Position numbers and translations under genes: made by a program. A stretch of 8,809 bases of DNA from the NCBI GenBank assembly GCA_002313895.1, contig DCAW01000181.1:1-8809 (forward strand). The letters run 5' to 3'. Shown piece after piece: positions 1 through 6,083 of the stretch. Under the pieces are notes generated by a model. That model was not told where the DNA came from. It worked only from the letters and a program-made list of their open reading frames with translations, and ran no database searches. Each line of letters starts with the position of its first letter. The first letter of the stretch is position 1. The stretch is from Dehalococcoidia bacterium UBA1123. GTDB lineage: Bacteria; Chloroflexota; Dehalococcoidia; Lucifugimonadales; UBA1123.

Positions 1-766
1 GGGGCGTTCCAACGAACAGCAACATCCAGAACGTGCGAGTTCGCGCCGCCTCGCTCAGCGTCCAATCGTTGTCTTCGCTTGATATGTTGGACTGCGCGCG
101 GGGGCTGTTCATTGGGCGTGTCACACCGTCTGGCAAAAGTCCCACAGATTCAGGACTGCGACGAACGAGCAAGATGCCCACCGGAATCAGGACCACCCAT
201 ATTATCGCGCCAAGAATAACCCAGGCGCTGCGCCAACCCCAGGCTGAAATCAGAGAAAACACCAGTATCGGGAACGCGGCCTGACTCAGGGGAGACGCCA
301 ACGCCATCAGCGCCATTGCGCGTCCGCGCCTGTGGACGAACCACATAGCCACCAACGTCGAACTGATGAGTTGCAACGATCCTTGCCCAAGCGCGCGGAT
401 GGCCACAAATCCTAGAAACAGGTGTATGGGCGAGGCAACGGAGCCAATTAGCACAGTTGCCGCGCCAAATGCGATTGCAACCGAGGTGAGCATTATTCGC
501 CCGCCGAATCTGTCCAACATGCGGCCTATAAATGGCACGGCCAGCGCGGCAGTCAGCGAACCGCCTGTGTAAAGGCTGGAGTAGAGGTTCCGCGACCAGC
601 CGAGGTCATCGATCATGGGATCAATAAATACAGACACGACGTAAGTTTGGCCGGGGGCAGAAGTGAAAATAGTCAGACCACCCGCGATAAGGATGATCCA
701 ACCATAGTAGAAGGGGATGCGTCGCAGCAAAGAGAATTTCGGCTGCGACGGTGTAACAGAATTCAC
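1..766 (-). CDS. MFS transporter, oxalate/formate-antiporter-like (partial, C-terminus off left edge)
   Basis: An uninterrupted minus-strand frame runs off the left edge, giving about 255 residues of a major facilitator superfamily carrier. The first membrane helix begins at the segment IPFYYGWIILIAGG, a typical N-terminus for oxalate/formate-type and monocarboxylate-type MFS proteins. A clear MFS loop 2-3 motif (GRMLDRFGGRIML) follows, then hydrophobic segments separated by basic loops such as VHRRGRAMA. After the sixth helix a hydrophilic linker (about RSPESVGLLPDG onward) leads into the second half, which is cut off. The start is uncertain. The GTG at 764-766 leaves about 15 residues before helix 1, as is usual for the family, and lies 7 nt after a TAAAAT -10 box, suggesting a leaderless message. 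A GTG at 857-859 would add a 31-residue hydrophilic extension without a clear ribosome site. The substrate is unknown; an organic or sugar acid would suit the neighbours. Confidence 0.85.
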   Translation of the reverse strand, partial: MNSVTPSQPKFSLLRRIPFYYGWIILIAGGLTIFTSAPGQTYVVSVFIDPMIDDLGWSRNLYSSLYTGGSLTAALAVPFIGRMLDRFGGRIMLTSVAIAFGAATVLIGSVASPIHLFLGFVAIRALGQGSLQLISSTLVAMWFVHRRGRAMALMALASPLSQAAFPILVFSLISAWGWRSAWVILGAIIWVVLIPVGILLVRRSPESVGLLPDGVTRPMNSPRAQSNISSEDNDWTLSEAARTRTFWMLLFVGTP

Positions 767-773
767 GAATCGA

Positions 774-802
774 ATTTTACTGACCCAGCCCAGGATCGGC
801 AA
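774..802 (-). promoter_or_regulatory. Candidate sigma70-type promoter for the left MFS gene
   Basis: On the minus strand TTGCCG (complement of 797-802) is followed after exactly 17 nt by TAAAAT (complement of 774-779). These match the -35 and -10 consensus at 4/6 and 5/6 positions. The predicted transcription start falls at about 767-766, on the GTG proposed as start codon. If the longer GTG start at 859 is used instead, this element would lie inside the coding frame. Confidence 0.45.
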
Positions 803-920
803 GCGATTGTCGCGCCGTTCGCCACGCTTCGACGCAGTATTGCAATGAACCTCCGCCACACTGAGAGGGCTCTCGAAGGGTCTGGTGTCAGTTAGGCATT
901 GGTTGGTTTAATCACGGCCA

Positions 921-943
921 GATGCTTCGACCCCGCTCAGCAT
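921..943. repeat. Short imperfect inverted repeat of dispersed-repeat type
   Basis: The gap between the dehydratase and the left MFS gene contains ATGCT (922-926) and its complement AGCAT (939-943), flanking TCGACCCCGCTC. The core CTTCGACCCCGCTCAGCAT resembles a small hairpin-forming element that, from memory, recurs in intergenic regions of many environmental bacterial genomes. Only this copy is visible in the window, so the assignment as a dispersed repeat is tentative. The rest of the gap shows no convincing gene. Confidence 0.35.
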
Positions 944-978
944 AGCAAAGGGTTGTTTCGCTCGACACTATCAAAACG

Positions 979-2082
979 TCAGGCGATTATCGCGTCAGCC
1001 AGAGCCTTTTCGTCTATCTCCACACCGAGGCCTGGGCGGTCGTTTAGTTTGATGGCCCCGTTTTCAGGAACGATGGGATCGACGAACAATGACGCGACGT
1101 GGGCCACAGGGCCTGTAAATTCCTCGGAGAACTCGTGAGGCCTAACGGCGTTGGTCACAGTGCTGTATGCGTGAAGGCTGGCCAACGAGTTGAGGCCGAG
1201 ACTGGGACTGTGAGGCATGACAACTTTGTTGTTAACGACTGCCATCTCGAAGACCCTCACAACTTCTGACAGACCGCCGACGTTCAGGATATCGGGCTGG
1301 AGTATGTCGGGGTTCCCCAGCATCATCAGGTCACGGAATCTCCAGGCCGAGATTTCCTGCTCTCCAGTTGAGATGGCAACATCCAAAGCGTCAACCACCT
1401 GACGCAGGCCAGGAAAGTCGTACTGTGGCAAAGGCTCCTCGAAATGCGCCGCGCCCATCTCTTCCAATTGCCGGCCCTGCTCTATAGCCGTGGACACCGA
1501 GTAGCCACAGTTGGCGTCGAATCCCAGAGGAACGTCATCGGGCAGCCACTCGCGGCATTTCTGGAAGATAGCCATGTCCTTCACTGGGTCACTGTCCTGC
1601 CGGTAGTCTCGCCAGTCCATCCGCACCTTGAAGGCCCGGTATCCCTTTTCGTAGCCTTCCTGAATCTCTTCGAGCATCTCTTCGGGTTCTTTCTTCCAAC
1701 CGTTGCCTCGGCTCCAATACAGGGGAATCTCGGTCCTTCTAGCGCCGCCAAGAAGAGCGTACACAGGCATTCCTGCCGCCTTGCCCATAATGTCCCAGCA
1801 GGCGACGTCGATGGCCCCGACGATCTGAGACGGGAGGCGCGTTGCGCGTTCACCGGTTCCCAGGGCTAGTTTCTCCCAAATCTGCCGAGGCTGGAGAGGA
1901 CTAACACCTACGAGAAGGGGGGTTATCATCTCCTCCAGATAGGCCCTGAACACGCCCAGGCCTCGCGATCCCTCTGAATGACCGACGATTCCCTCATCGG
2001 TGAACACACGGACTAACAGGCGGCCTCCGGCGCGACCCTCTGGAGGCTTGAGTTGGTTAACTTGAATGTCAGTTATTTTCAT
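979..2082 (-). CDS. Mandelate racemase/muconate lactonizing enzyme-family protein (probable sugar-acid dehydratase)
   Basis: This 367-residue cytosolic protein has the full length and layout of the mandelate racemase subgroup of the enolase superfamily: an N-terminal capping domain (about 1-110), a TIM barrel (about 120-330) and a C-terminal cap segment. The three Mg2+ ligands are visible as D189 (GFDAN), E215 (HFEEP) and E241 (STGEQ). The acid/base groups are K152 in an FKVR motif on one face and the D264/H291 dyad (LQPDILN, MPHSP) on the other, with E317 near the equivalent of the mandelate racemase oxyanion glutamate. The second position of the usual KxK motif is arginine (R154). Most characterised relatives dehydrate aldonic or aldaric acids to 2-keto-3-deoxy acids, a reaction that fits the aldolase and lactonase in this window; racemase activity is not excluded. 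The ATG start is preceded by GAGGG 5 nt upstream (complement of 2088-2092). The gene lies 78 nt after an MFS gene on the same strand. The exact substrate is not predictable. Confidence 0.95.
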   Translation of the reverse strand: MKITDIQVNQLKPPEGRAGGRLLVRVFTDEGIVGHSEGSRGLGVFRAYLEEMITPLLVGVSPLQPRQIWEKLALGTGERATRLPSQIVGAIDVACWDIMGKAAGMPVYALLGGARRTEIPLYWSRGNGWKKEPEEMLEEIQEGYEKGYRAFKVRMDWRDYRQDSDPVKDMAIFQKCREWLPDDVPLGFDANCGYSVSTAIEQGRQLEEMGAAHFEEPLPQYDFPGLRQVVDALDVAISTGEQEISAWRFRDLMMLGNPDILQPDILNVGGLSEVVRVFEMAVVNNKVVMPHSPSLGLNSLASLHAYSTVTNAVRPHEFSEEFTGPVAHVASLFVDPIVPENGAIKLNDRPGLGVEIDEKALADAIIA

Positions 2083-2160
2083 TTTTTCCCTCGCTCTTGA
2101 TTTCGAGCAACATCATATCATTGCATGGCCTGACAGAATGAGGCGGTCAACAATTCTGGA

Positions 2161-3378
2161 CTAACCAGTGGATGCATCTGCCTTCGCCTTCGGTTCAAGG
2201 TGCTTGCGCAGCGTCAGGCTGGCAGGCAAGATCGCCGCAGTCGCGATTCCCATGACGATCATGGTGGTGTTCAGACTAAAGATGTCGGCAACCAGGCCGT
2301 ATACGAGCGGGGCGATGACTGTCCCAATCTCGTTGGTTGTGTAGTAAAAACCGTAGAATCTGGCTCGCCGGGTGGCAGGCACGAAATCAGACACCGTAGC
2401 GTACAGCGCCGATGACGTGCCGTTCAAGCCGATTCCTGTCAGAACCATCAGTGGCGCCATCGCCAGGGGCGGAGTTATGAGTGACAAGAACAGCATCAGG
2501 GCGGTCAGCCCCTTGGTTCCCCAGATGATGCTGACCGTGCTGAATCGGTCGCCCAGCCAGCCACAAACGAATTTGCCTGCGGCCCCACCTGCGAACAGCA
2601 GAAACAACATTACGCTGATCTGCGCCGCGCCCATGTCCTTAGCATCCATGACGAAGGGCAGGAACACCAGAGCCGCTGTCCGAGCCGCGGCGTCGAGGAC
2701 TCCAACACCGCTGAGCGTGATGAATCCGGCCATTTGTGCCTTATTTTCCGACTCAGACAGCCCCTCCGGAGTTTCAGCGGTCTGAACAACAGGCCTTCCG
2801 ATGTCCACAGATCGCCGAGTTAACATCGAAGCAAACATAAAGACAAGGCCGGCGATACCCACTATGAACATCGTGGCCCGCCACCCCAGGGCGACGGCGA
2901 ACAGTCCTGCCATCACAGGCGCAACCATCTTGCCCAGGTCTCCAGCGAAGTTCACCGTGCCGACGGCTGTTGAGCGTCCACGATCATCGTAAGCGCGAGA
3001 CACCATGCTGGAGGCCAACGGATGCTGCGCTCCGCCTCCAAGCCCTCCGATGGCCGAGGCCGCCAACAGAACGATAAATATCGGAGACGCGGCCATTCCA
3101 ACCAGTCCAGCCGACACCCAAATGTTGCCCCAAACCAGCATCCAGAACTCGCCTACACTCTCGGCCAGGAATCCAGCCGGTATCTGCAACACTCCAGACG
3201 CGCCGTTAAATACCGATCTGAGCAGGCCCACCTCAGTGAACGACAGGTCCATATCCTCTTTGATGATGGGCAATAGCGGCACCATTAGCGCGAAGAATAG
3301 ATCGCTCCAGACGTGCATCGTAGAGCCGAAAATGAGAGTTCGTCTGGCCCTTGGAGCTCTGGTGAAGAAGGCAACCAC
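2161..3378 (-). CDS. MFS transporter, fosmidomycin-resistance-like
   Basis: A complete 405-residue, 12-helix major facilitator superfamily carrier. The N-terminal segment MHVWSDLFFALMVPLLPIIK followed by EDMDLSFTEVGLLR (residues 21-54) resembles the fosmidomycin-resistance (Fsr) branch and related permeases. Helices 1-6 span about 22-187, a hydrophilic linker covers about 188-214 (VQTAETPEGLSESENK), and helices 7-12 span about 215-388. The second-half MFS loop motif is seen as GKFVCGWLGDRFS at 268-280. It begins with GTG (complement of 3376-3378) only 2 nt after the stop codon of the metallo-hydrolase gene. No strong ribosome site is visible, so translational coupling to that gene is likely. 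An internal ATG at residue 21 starts right at helix 1 and also lacks a ribosome site, so the GTG is preferred. The direction of transport and substrate are unknown: Fsr-like carriers export drugs, but the neighbouring acid-sugar enzymes would suit uptake of a small acid. Confidence 0.93.
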   Translation of the reverse strand: MVAFFTRAPRARRTLIFGSTMHVWSDLFFALMVPLLPIIKEDMDLSFTEVGLLRSVFNGASGVLQIPAGFLAESVGEFWMLVWGNIWVSAGLVGMAASPIFIVLLAASAIGGLGGGAQHPLASSMVSRAYDDRGRSTAVGTVNFAGDLGKMVAPVMAGLFAVALGWRATMFIVGIAGLVFMFASMLTRRSVDIGRPVVQTAETPEGLSESENKAQMAGFITLSGVGVLDAAARTAALVFLPFVMDAKDMGAAQISVMLFLLFAGGAAGKFVCGWLGDRFSTVSIIWGTKGLTALMLFLSLITPPLAMAPLMVLTGIGLNGTSSALYATVSDFVPATRRARFYGFYYTTNEIGTVIAPLVYGLVADIFSLNTTMIVMGIATAAILPASLTLRKHLEPKAKADASTG

Positions 3379-3380
3379 GT

Positions 3381-4367
3381 CTAAAACTCGAACCTCGTGC
3401 CGACGGAGTTCTGTATGAAGGCATCAGGCATCGCCGCCGCCAGAGCGTGGACGGCCTTGTATCCGGTGCAGTGAGCGGGCACGATGTGCCGTGGGTTGAG
3501 AGCCGCCAGCGCCTGTGTTGTCGCCTGAATTATCGGCTCGAAAATCGGCCCACTGAGGTGGAACCCTCCAAGGACTGCATACACGTCATCCACGCCAGTG
3601 AGTTTCTTGGCATAATGAACTATATTCACGATTCCCGAATGGCCGCAACCGGTCAGCACAACCAGTCCCTTGTCGCGTACATTCATTACCAATGCTTGGT
3701 CGTCTAGAATCAGCGGGTCGGGCTGCCATCCGCCCTCATCGTGGAACGCCTGGTGGACGGGGAATCCGGTCTCGAACTCGGTTGTGCGGTCCACCTCACC
3801 TGTGACCAACACCGAGCCGTCCAAAAGGAACGAAGGCTGGCGATTCTCGATTATCTCAAACCCCGCGCCCACTAACGCTGGCTTGCTGGTCGCGGGCAAT
3901 TCGCTGGGCGAACGTCCTGGGATGGCAATGCGCCGGCGGCTCCAGAACTCAGGATGGATCATCACCGGCAAGTTGACCGTGCCTCCTAGCGCGTTAGTCA
4001 ACCCATCAAGGCCAACTGTATGGTCGAAGTGCCCGTGGCTCATGACCATTGTCTCGATGTTTTTGGGGGACAGTTCCAGGCGTCGCATATTCTCCACAAC
4101 TCCATTGGAACTGACACCCGCGTCGAACAGAATGCGGTGAGCATATTCGCCTTTGGTGACGGCGACAAGAGCCGAGAATCCATGTTCTGCGATCAGGGAA
4201 TTTCTGACCTCGCCATTCTCCAGAAATCGAGTCGCTACCCTCGCGTTGTCTCCCGACAGGGACGGTCGATTCGCCGGTCCCTGACTTTGAAGCAGCATAT
4301 CCGAAGAATTGTCCATCAGCATGGTGATGGTCACGGAGTCGATAGGCTCTAATGGGATCGTGGTCAA
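3381..4367 (-). CDS. Metallo-beta-lactamase-fold hydrolase, MJ0301/COG1237-like
   Basis: A 328-residue protein of the metallo-beta-lactamase fold, most like the group often labelled 7,8-dihydropterin-6-methyl-4-(beta-D-ribofuranosyl)aminobenzene-5'-phosphate synthase. Visible signatures are EHGFS (61-65), ILFDAG (79-84) and the metal-binding SHGHFDHTVG with H111, H113, D115 and H116. Further signatures are TGCGHSG with H243, GGFHL with H270, and PAHCTG with H299. All expected zinc ligands of a dinuclear site are therefore present. There is no signal peptide, so it is cytosolic. The archaeal name implies methanopterin synthesis, but bacterial members are mostly uncharacterised, and nothing else here points to pterins; hydrolysis of a lactone, ester or phosphodiester is equally possible. 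The start is TTG (complement of 4365-4367), with AGGA 7 nt upstream. It is the first gene of the minus-strand run and lies 2 nt before the MFS gene. Confidence 0.92.
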   Translation of the reverse strand: MTTIPLEPIDSVTITMLMDNSSDMLLQSQGPANRPSLSGDNARVATRFLENGEVRNSLIAEHGFSALVAVTKGEYAHRILFDAGVSSNGVVENMRRLELSPKNIETMVMSHGHFDHTVGLDGLTNALGGTVNLPVMIHPEFWSRRRIAIPGRSPSELPATSKPALVGAGFEIIENRQPSFLLDGSVLVTGEVDRTTEFETGFPVHQAFHDEGGWQPDPLILDDQALVMNVRDKGLVVLTGCGHSGIVNIVHYAKKLTGVDDVYAVLGGFHLSGPIFEPIIQATTQALAALNPRHIVPAHCTGYKAVHALAAAMPDAFIQNSVGTRFEF

Positions 4368-4373
4368 CGTCGG

Positions 4374-4380
4374 TTCCTTT
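4374..4380 (-). promoter_or_regulatory. Ribosome binding site that supports a TTG start
   Basis: The minus strand reads AAAGGAA here, with AGGA 7 nt before the TTG at 4367-4365. No ATG or GTG has a comparable site nearby, and this start leaves a short N-terminal extension ahead of the conserved domain. Confidence 0.6.
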
Positions 4381-4417
4381 CGGCGTAATGCCCCATAAGT
4401 AACTTGCGCGCCCGTCG

Positions 4418-4636
4418 TTGATGCAACCTCAGGTTGTCAGTGTTGACACTCGGTTCGACGCTGTTGACAGTCGACTCACCGGCATCGACATGCGGAACGG
4501 AGTAATCGAAACGCGATTGGAGTCAATAGGCGGGGAACTGAGTCGCACAAATAACCGCCAAACCATTCTACGGGCAAGCACTTTGACGTTGTTGGCAATT
4601 ACTACTGTGGGCGTTTTGGGTTACAGCCTTTCATAG
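4418..4636 (+). CDS. Small coiled-coil protein with C-terminal membrane anchor (hypothetical, possibly truncated)
   Basis: I do not recognise a named family. The frame encodes 72 residues starting TTG-ATG (the ATG is at 4421). Residues 8-42 form five successive heptads of the form V/I-D/E-x-R-x: VDTRFDA, VDSRLTG, IDMRNGV, IETRLES and IGGELSR. This is typical of a parallel coiled coil. A basic stretch (TNNRQTILR) then leads into a hydrophobic tail (ASTLTLLAITTVGVLGYSLS) long enough for one membrane helix. The repeat pattern argues for a real or once-real protein, since such periodicity is unlikely by chance. Against it, there is no ribosome site, an in-frame TAA lies at 4400-4402, and the frame starts only 50 nt from the divergent hydrolase gene. 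It may be the 3' remnant of a longer gene. Similar short heptad-plus-anchor proteins are common in environmental bacteria and of unknown role. Confidence 0.45.
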   Translation: MMQPQVVSVDTRFDAVDSRLTGIDMRNGVIETRLESIGGELSRTNNRQTILRASTLTLLAITTVGVLGYSLS

Positions 4637-4853
4637 TGATTTGGAGGCTAGAATGGCCAATAAGAAGCGAATTTGAGTGAGTCAGGTTCTGTTGACTACT
4701 TCAATAATTGGTCGCGCAGTCGATGCTATCCCAGGATGGTGCGTTTATGAAAGCATTAGGTATCATCTGGGGGTTCGCATGATACACACCTGGATTTTTT
4801 ATATCAACCGGGCGCTGAGAAATCACCCCTGGGATCGGAGCAATTCGCAGCGT

Positions 4854-4882
4854 TTGACCGTCTCAACAACTGTTGCTAATCT
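4854..4882 (+). promoter_or_regulatory. Candidate extended -10 promoter with inverted repeat in the spacer
   Basis: TTGACC (4854-4859, 5/6 match to the -35 consensus) is separated by 17 nt from TAATCT (4877-4882). The latter is a poor -10 hexamer (3/6), but it is preceded by TG plus one base (4874-4876), the extended -10 pattern. The spacer contains the inverted repeat CAACA-AC-TGTTG (4864-4875), placed where a repressor would block RNA polymerase. The predicted leader to the M29-like gene start would be about 80 nt. Confidence 0.35.
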
Positions 4883-4952
4883 ACCCATCACCGTCCTGAG
4901 CACCTGACTTCTTGCGTTCGGTTGCTCAATCTATTCAACACACCCGGAAATT

Positions 4953-4957
4953 GGAGG
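4953..4957 (+). promoter_or_regulatory. Ribosome binding site fixing the M29-like gene start
   Basis: GGAGG lies 11 nt before ATG 4969-4971. The in-frame TTG at 4912 would add 19 residues outside the conserved domain and has no such site, so the ATG is chosen. Confidence 0.6.
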
Positions 4958-4968
4958 TCCAAGAAAAC

Positions 4969-6069
4969 ATGGCGCCATCGTATGACTTTCAAGGCGACTG
5001 GTCGAGAATGGCCAAGCTCATTGTGCATGGATCGCTTCAGACCCAGCCCGGAGAGAAGTTTCTGATCCATGCCGACCCCACCTACTTTCCCGAACTGCTG
5101 GAGCAGGTGCGAATCGAGATCGTAAAAGCAGGCGCAGTGGAGCTTTTCGCTGGGATGCTCTATCCACCTGGCCTGCAATCTGTCCGTCTCAAGATGCGTC
5201 GCAGCGAGGATGCCGCCCTTAAAGAGATGGAAGACAAAGCGCTGGAATCGCTCTTCGACCTGGCAGACATCTACCTCTGGCTTCCCAACCACTGGAACCT
5301 AAATCCAGGCCAGACAGAGAAAATCCTGAAGACCTGGCAAGGCCGCTCAATCCACTTCCACTGGATCATGGAACAACGCGACCCCGACACGTTCCGCAAA
5401 CTGTCGGAAATGTACGAGCAGGCGCTGTACATCGACTACGAGGCGCTCACGTCACGCCAGGAACGACTCATCGACGCGCTCCGCAACAGCACTATCGAAA
5501 TAACCAACCCGGCAGGCACCGACATAAAATTCCGGCTGGAGGACGCGCACTTCCATCGAGGCAATGGCGTCGCCTCTAAAGAGTTCATCAACGGCTACGC
5601 ATTGCCCGGCAGCGCGCGAGACCGCGAGGTCGAGCTGCCTTCTGGCGCTATCAGGACAGTCGATATTCTTGACACCGAAGGCACGCTTGTATGCTCCAAC
5701 GAAACGTTCATGGGCCGAGAAGTTGGCACGCTCACCTATGAGTTTCAGGGCAACCGAATCACAAGCATCAGCTCTCAGCATCACAACAACTACGTGCAGG
5801 CGATGTGGGGTTTGCAGAACGGAGCCTTCGACCGGTTCGGGGAGTTCAACGCAGGCGTCAACCCCGCCCTCACAATGCTGCCAGGGCACGAAAAGGTCAT
5901 CCCCTACTATGGCTATGGCGACGGAATGTTGCGCTTCAGTCTCGGAGATAACCAGGAGTCCGGCGGCGAGTACCTGTCCAGCTATCACCAGTGGCTGTTC
6001 CTCTCAGACGCCACTATGAAGGTCAGCGGCGAGGTCGTTTTGGAGAATGGCAAACTGACGCTGGAATAG
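4969..6069 (+). CDS. M29/COG2309 aminopeptidase-like protein with altered metal-site residues
   Basis: A 366-residue cytosolic protein with the layout of the leucyl aminopeptidase T-like (M29, COG2309) superfamily, which also includes the ring-cleaving 2,5-dihydroxypyridine dioxygenase NicX. Family-like landmarks are an N-terminal GEKFLIHADP segment (28-37), the central ITNPAGTDIKF (178-188), VELPSGAI (221-228), FGEFNAGVNPAL (290-301), and the C-terminal SSYHQWLFLSDATM (337-350) running into VSGEVVLENGKL. As I recall it, M29 enzymes bind two metals through a Glu in a PxGE motif, a Glu in GEFxxGxNP, a His in a GxxHxxxG segment, and a C-terminal HxD. Here the second Glu (E292) and the last His (H340) remain, but the others read Ala (A227), Arg (about R322) and Trp (W342). 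It may have lost peptidase activity or use another site. It is the only gene of its unit: the next gene converges 14 nt downstream. A link to the catabolic neighbours is plausible but unproven. Confidence 0.85.
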   Translation: MAPSYDFQGDWSRMAKLIVHGSLQTQPGEKFLIHADPTYFPELLEQVRIEIVKAGAVELFAGMLYPPGLQSVRLKMRRSEDAALKEMEDKALESLFDLADIYLWLPNHWNLNPGQTEKILKTWQGRSIHFHWIMEQRDPDTFRKLSEMYEQALYIDYEALTSRQERLIDALRNSTIEITNPAGTDIKFRLEDAHFHRGNGVASKEFINGYALPGSARDREVELPSGAIRTVDILDTEGTLVCSNETFMGREVGTLTYEFQGNRITSISSQHHNNYVQAMWGLQNGAFDRFGEFNAGVNPALTMLPGHEKVIPYYGYGDGMLRFSLGDNQESGGEYLSSYHQWLFLSDATMKVSGEVVLENGKLTLE

Positions 6070-6078
6070 CTGGAATAA
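6061..6078 (+). repeat. 9-bp tandem duplication carrying the stop codon
   Basis: CTGGAATAG is followed directly by CTGGAATAA. The unit encodes the last two residues (Leu-Glu) and the stop of the M29-like gene, so the duplication places a second in-frame stop (TAA 6076-6078) two codons after the first (TAG 6067-6069). Confidence 0.7.
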
Positions 6079-6083
6079 CGGAG

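Larger units (their letters stand above)
4637..4968. other. Gap of about 330 nt with an interrupted mini-ORF and a promoter-like element
   Basis: No confident gene is seen. A strong ribosome site GGAGG (4643-4647) sits 5 nt before ATG (4653-4655), but the frame encodes only MANKKRI before TGA (4674-4676). The same frame then continues from GTG at 4677 to a stop at 4905-4907, making 85 codons in all. The continued part (starting VSQVLLTTSIIGRAVDAIPG) matches no family I know. The gap also holds a promoter-like pair at 4854-4882 and an 8-bp inverted repeat ATCCCAGG/CCTGGGAT at 4728-4735 and 4828-4835, too far apart to judge. It may contain a decayed gene. Confidence 0.4.

Noticed and set aside
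4441..4469. TGTTGACA direct repeats 21 nt apart as regulator binding sites
   Set aside because: They encode successive heptads of the coiled-coil frame and are better explained by protein periodicity.
4728..4835. Inverted repeat ATCCCAGG/CCTGGGAT as the ends of a small mobile element
   Set aside because: The 8-bp arms are about 90 nt apart with no target-site duplication or transposase, so chance is likely.
4912..4968. TTG at 4912 as the start of the M29-like protein
   Set aside because: The extra 19 residues are outside the family domain, and the ATG at 4969 has a GGAGG site.
5452..5988. Minus-strand open frame of 178 codons inside the M29-like gene
   Set aside because: It is antisense to a well-supported gene; its length is explained by the codon bias of the plus-strand gene.
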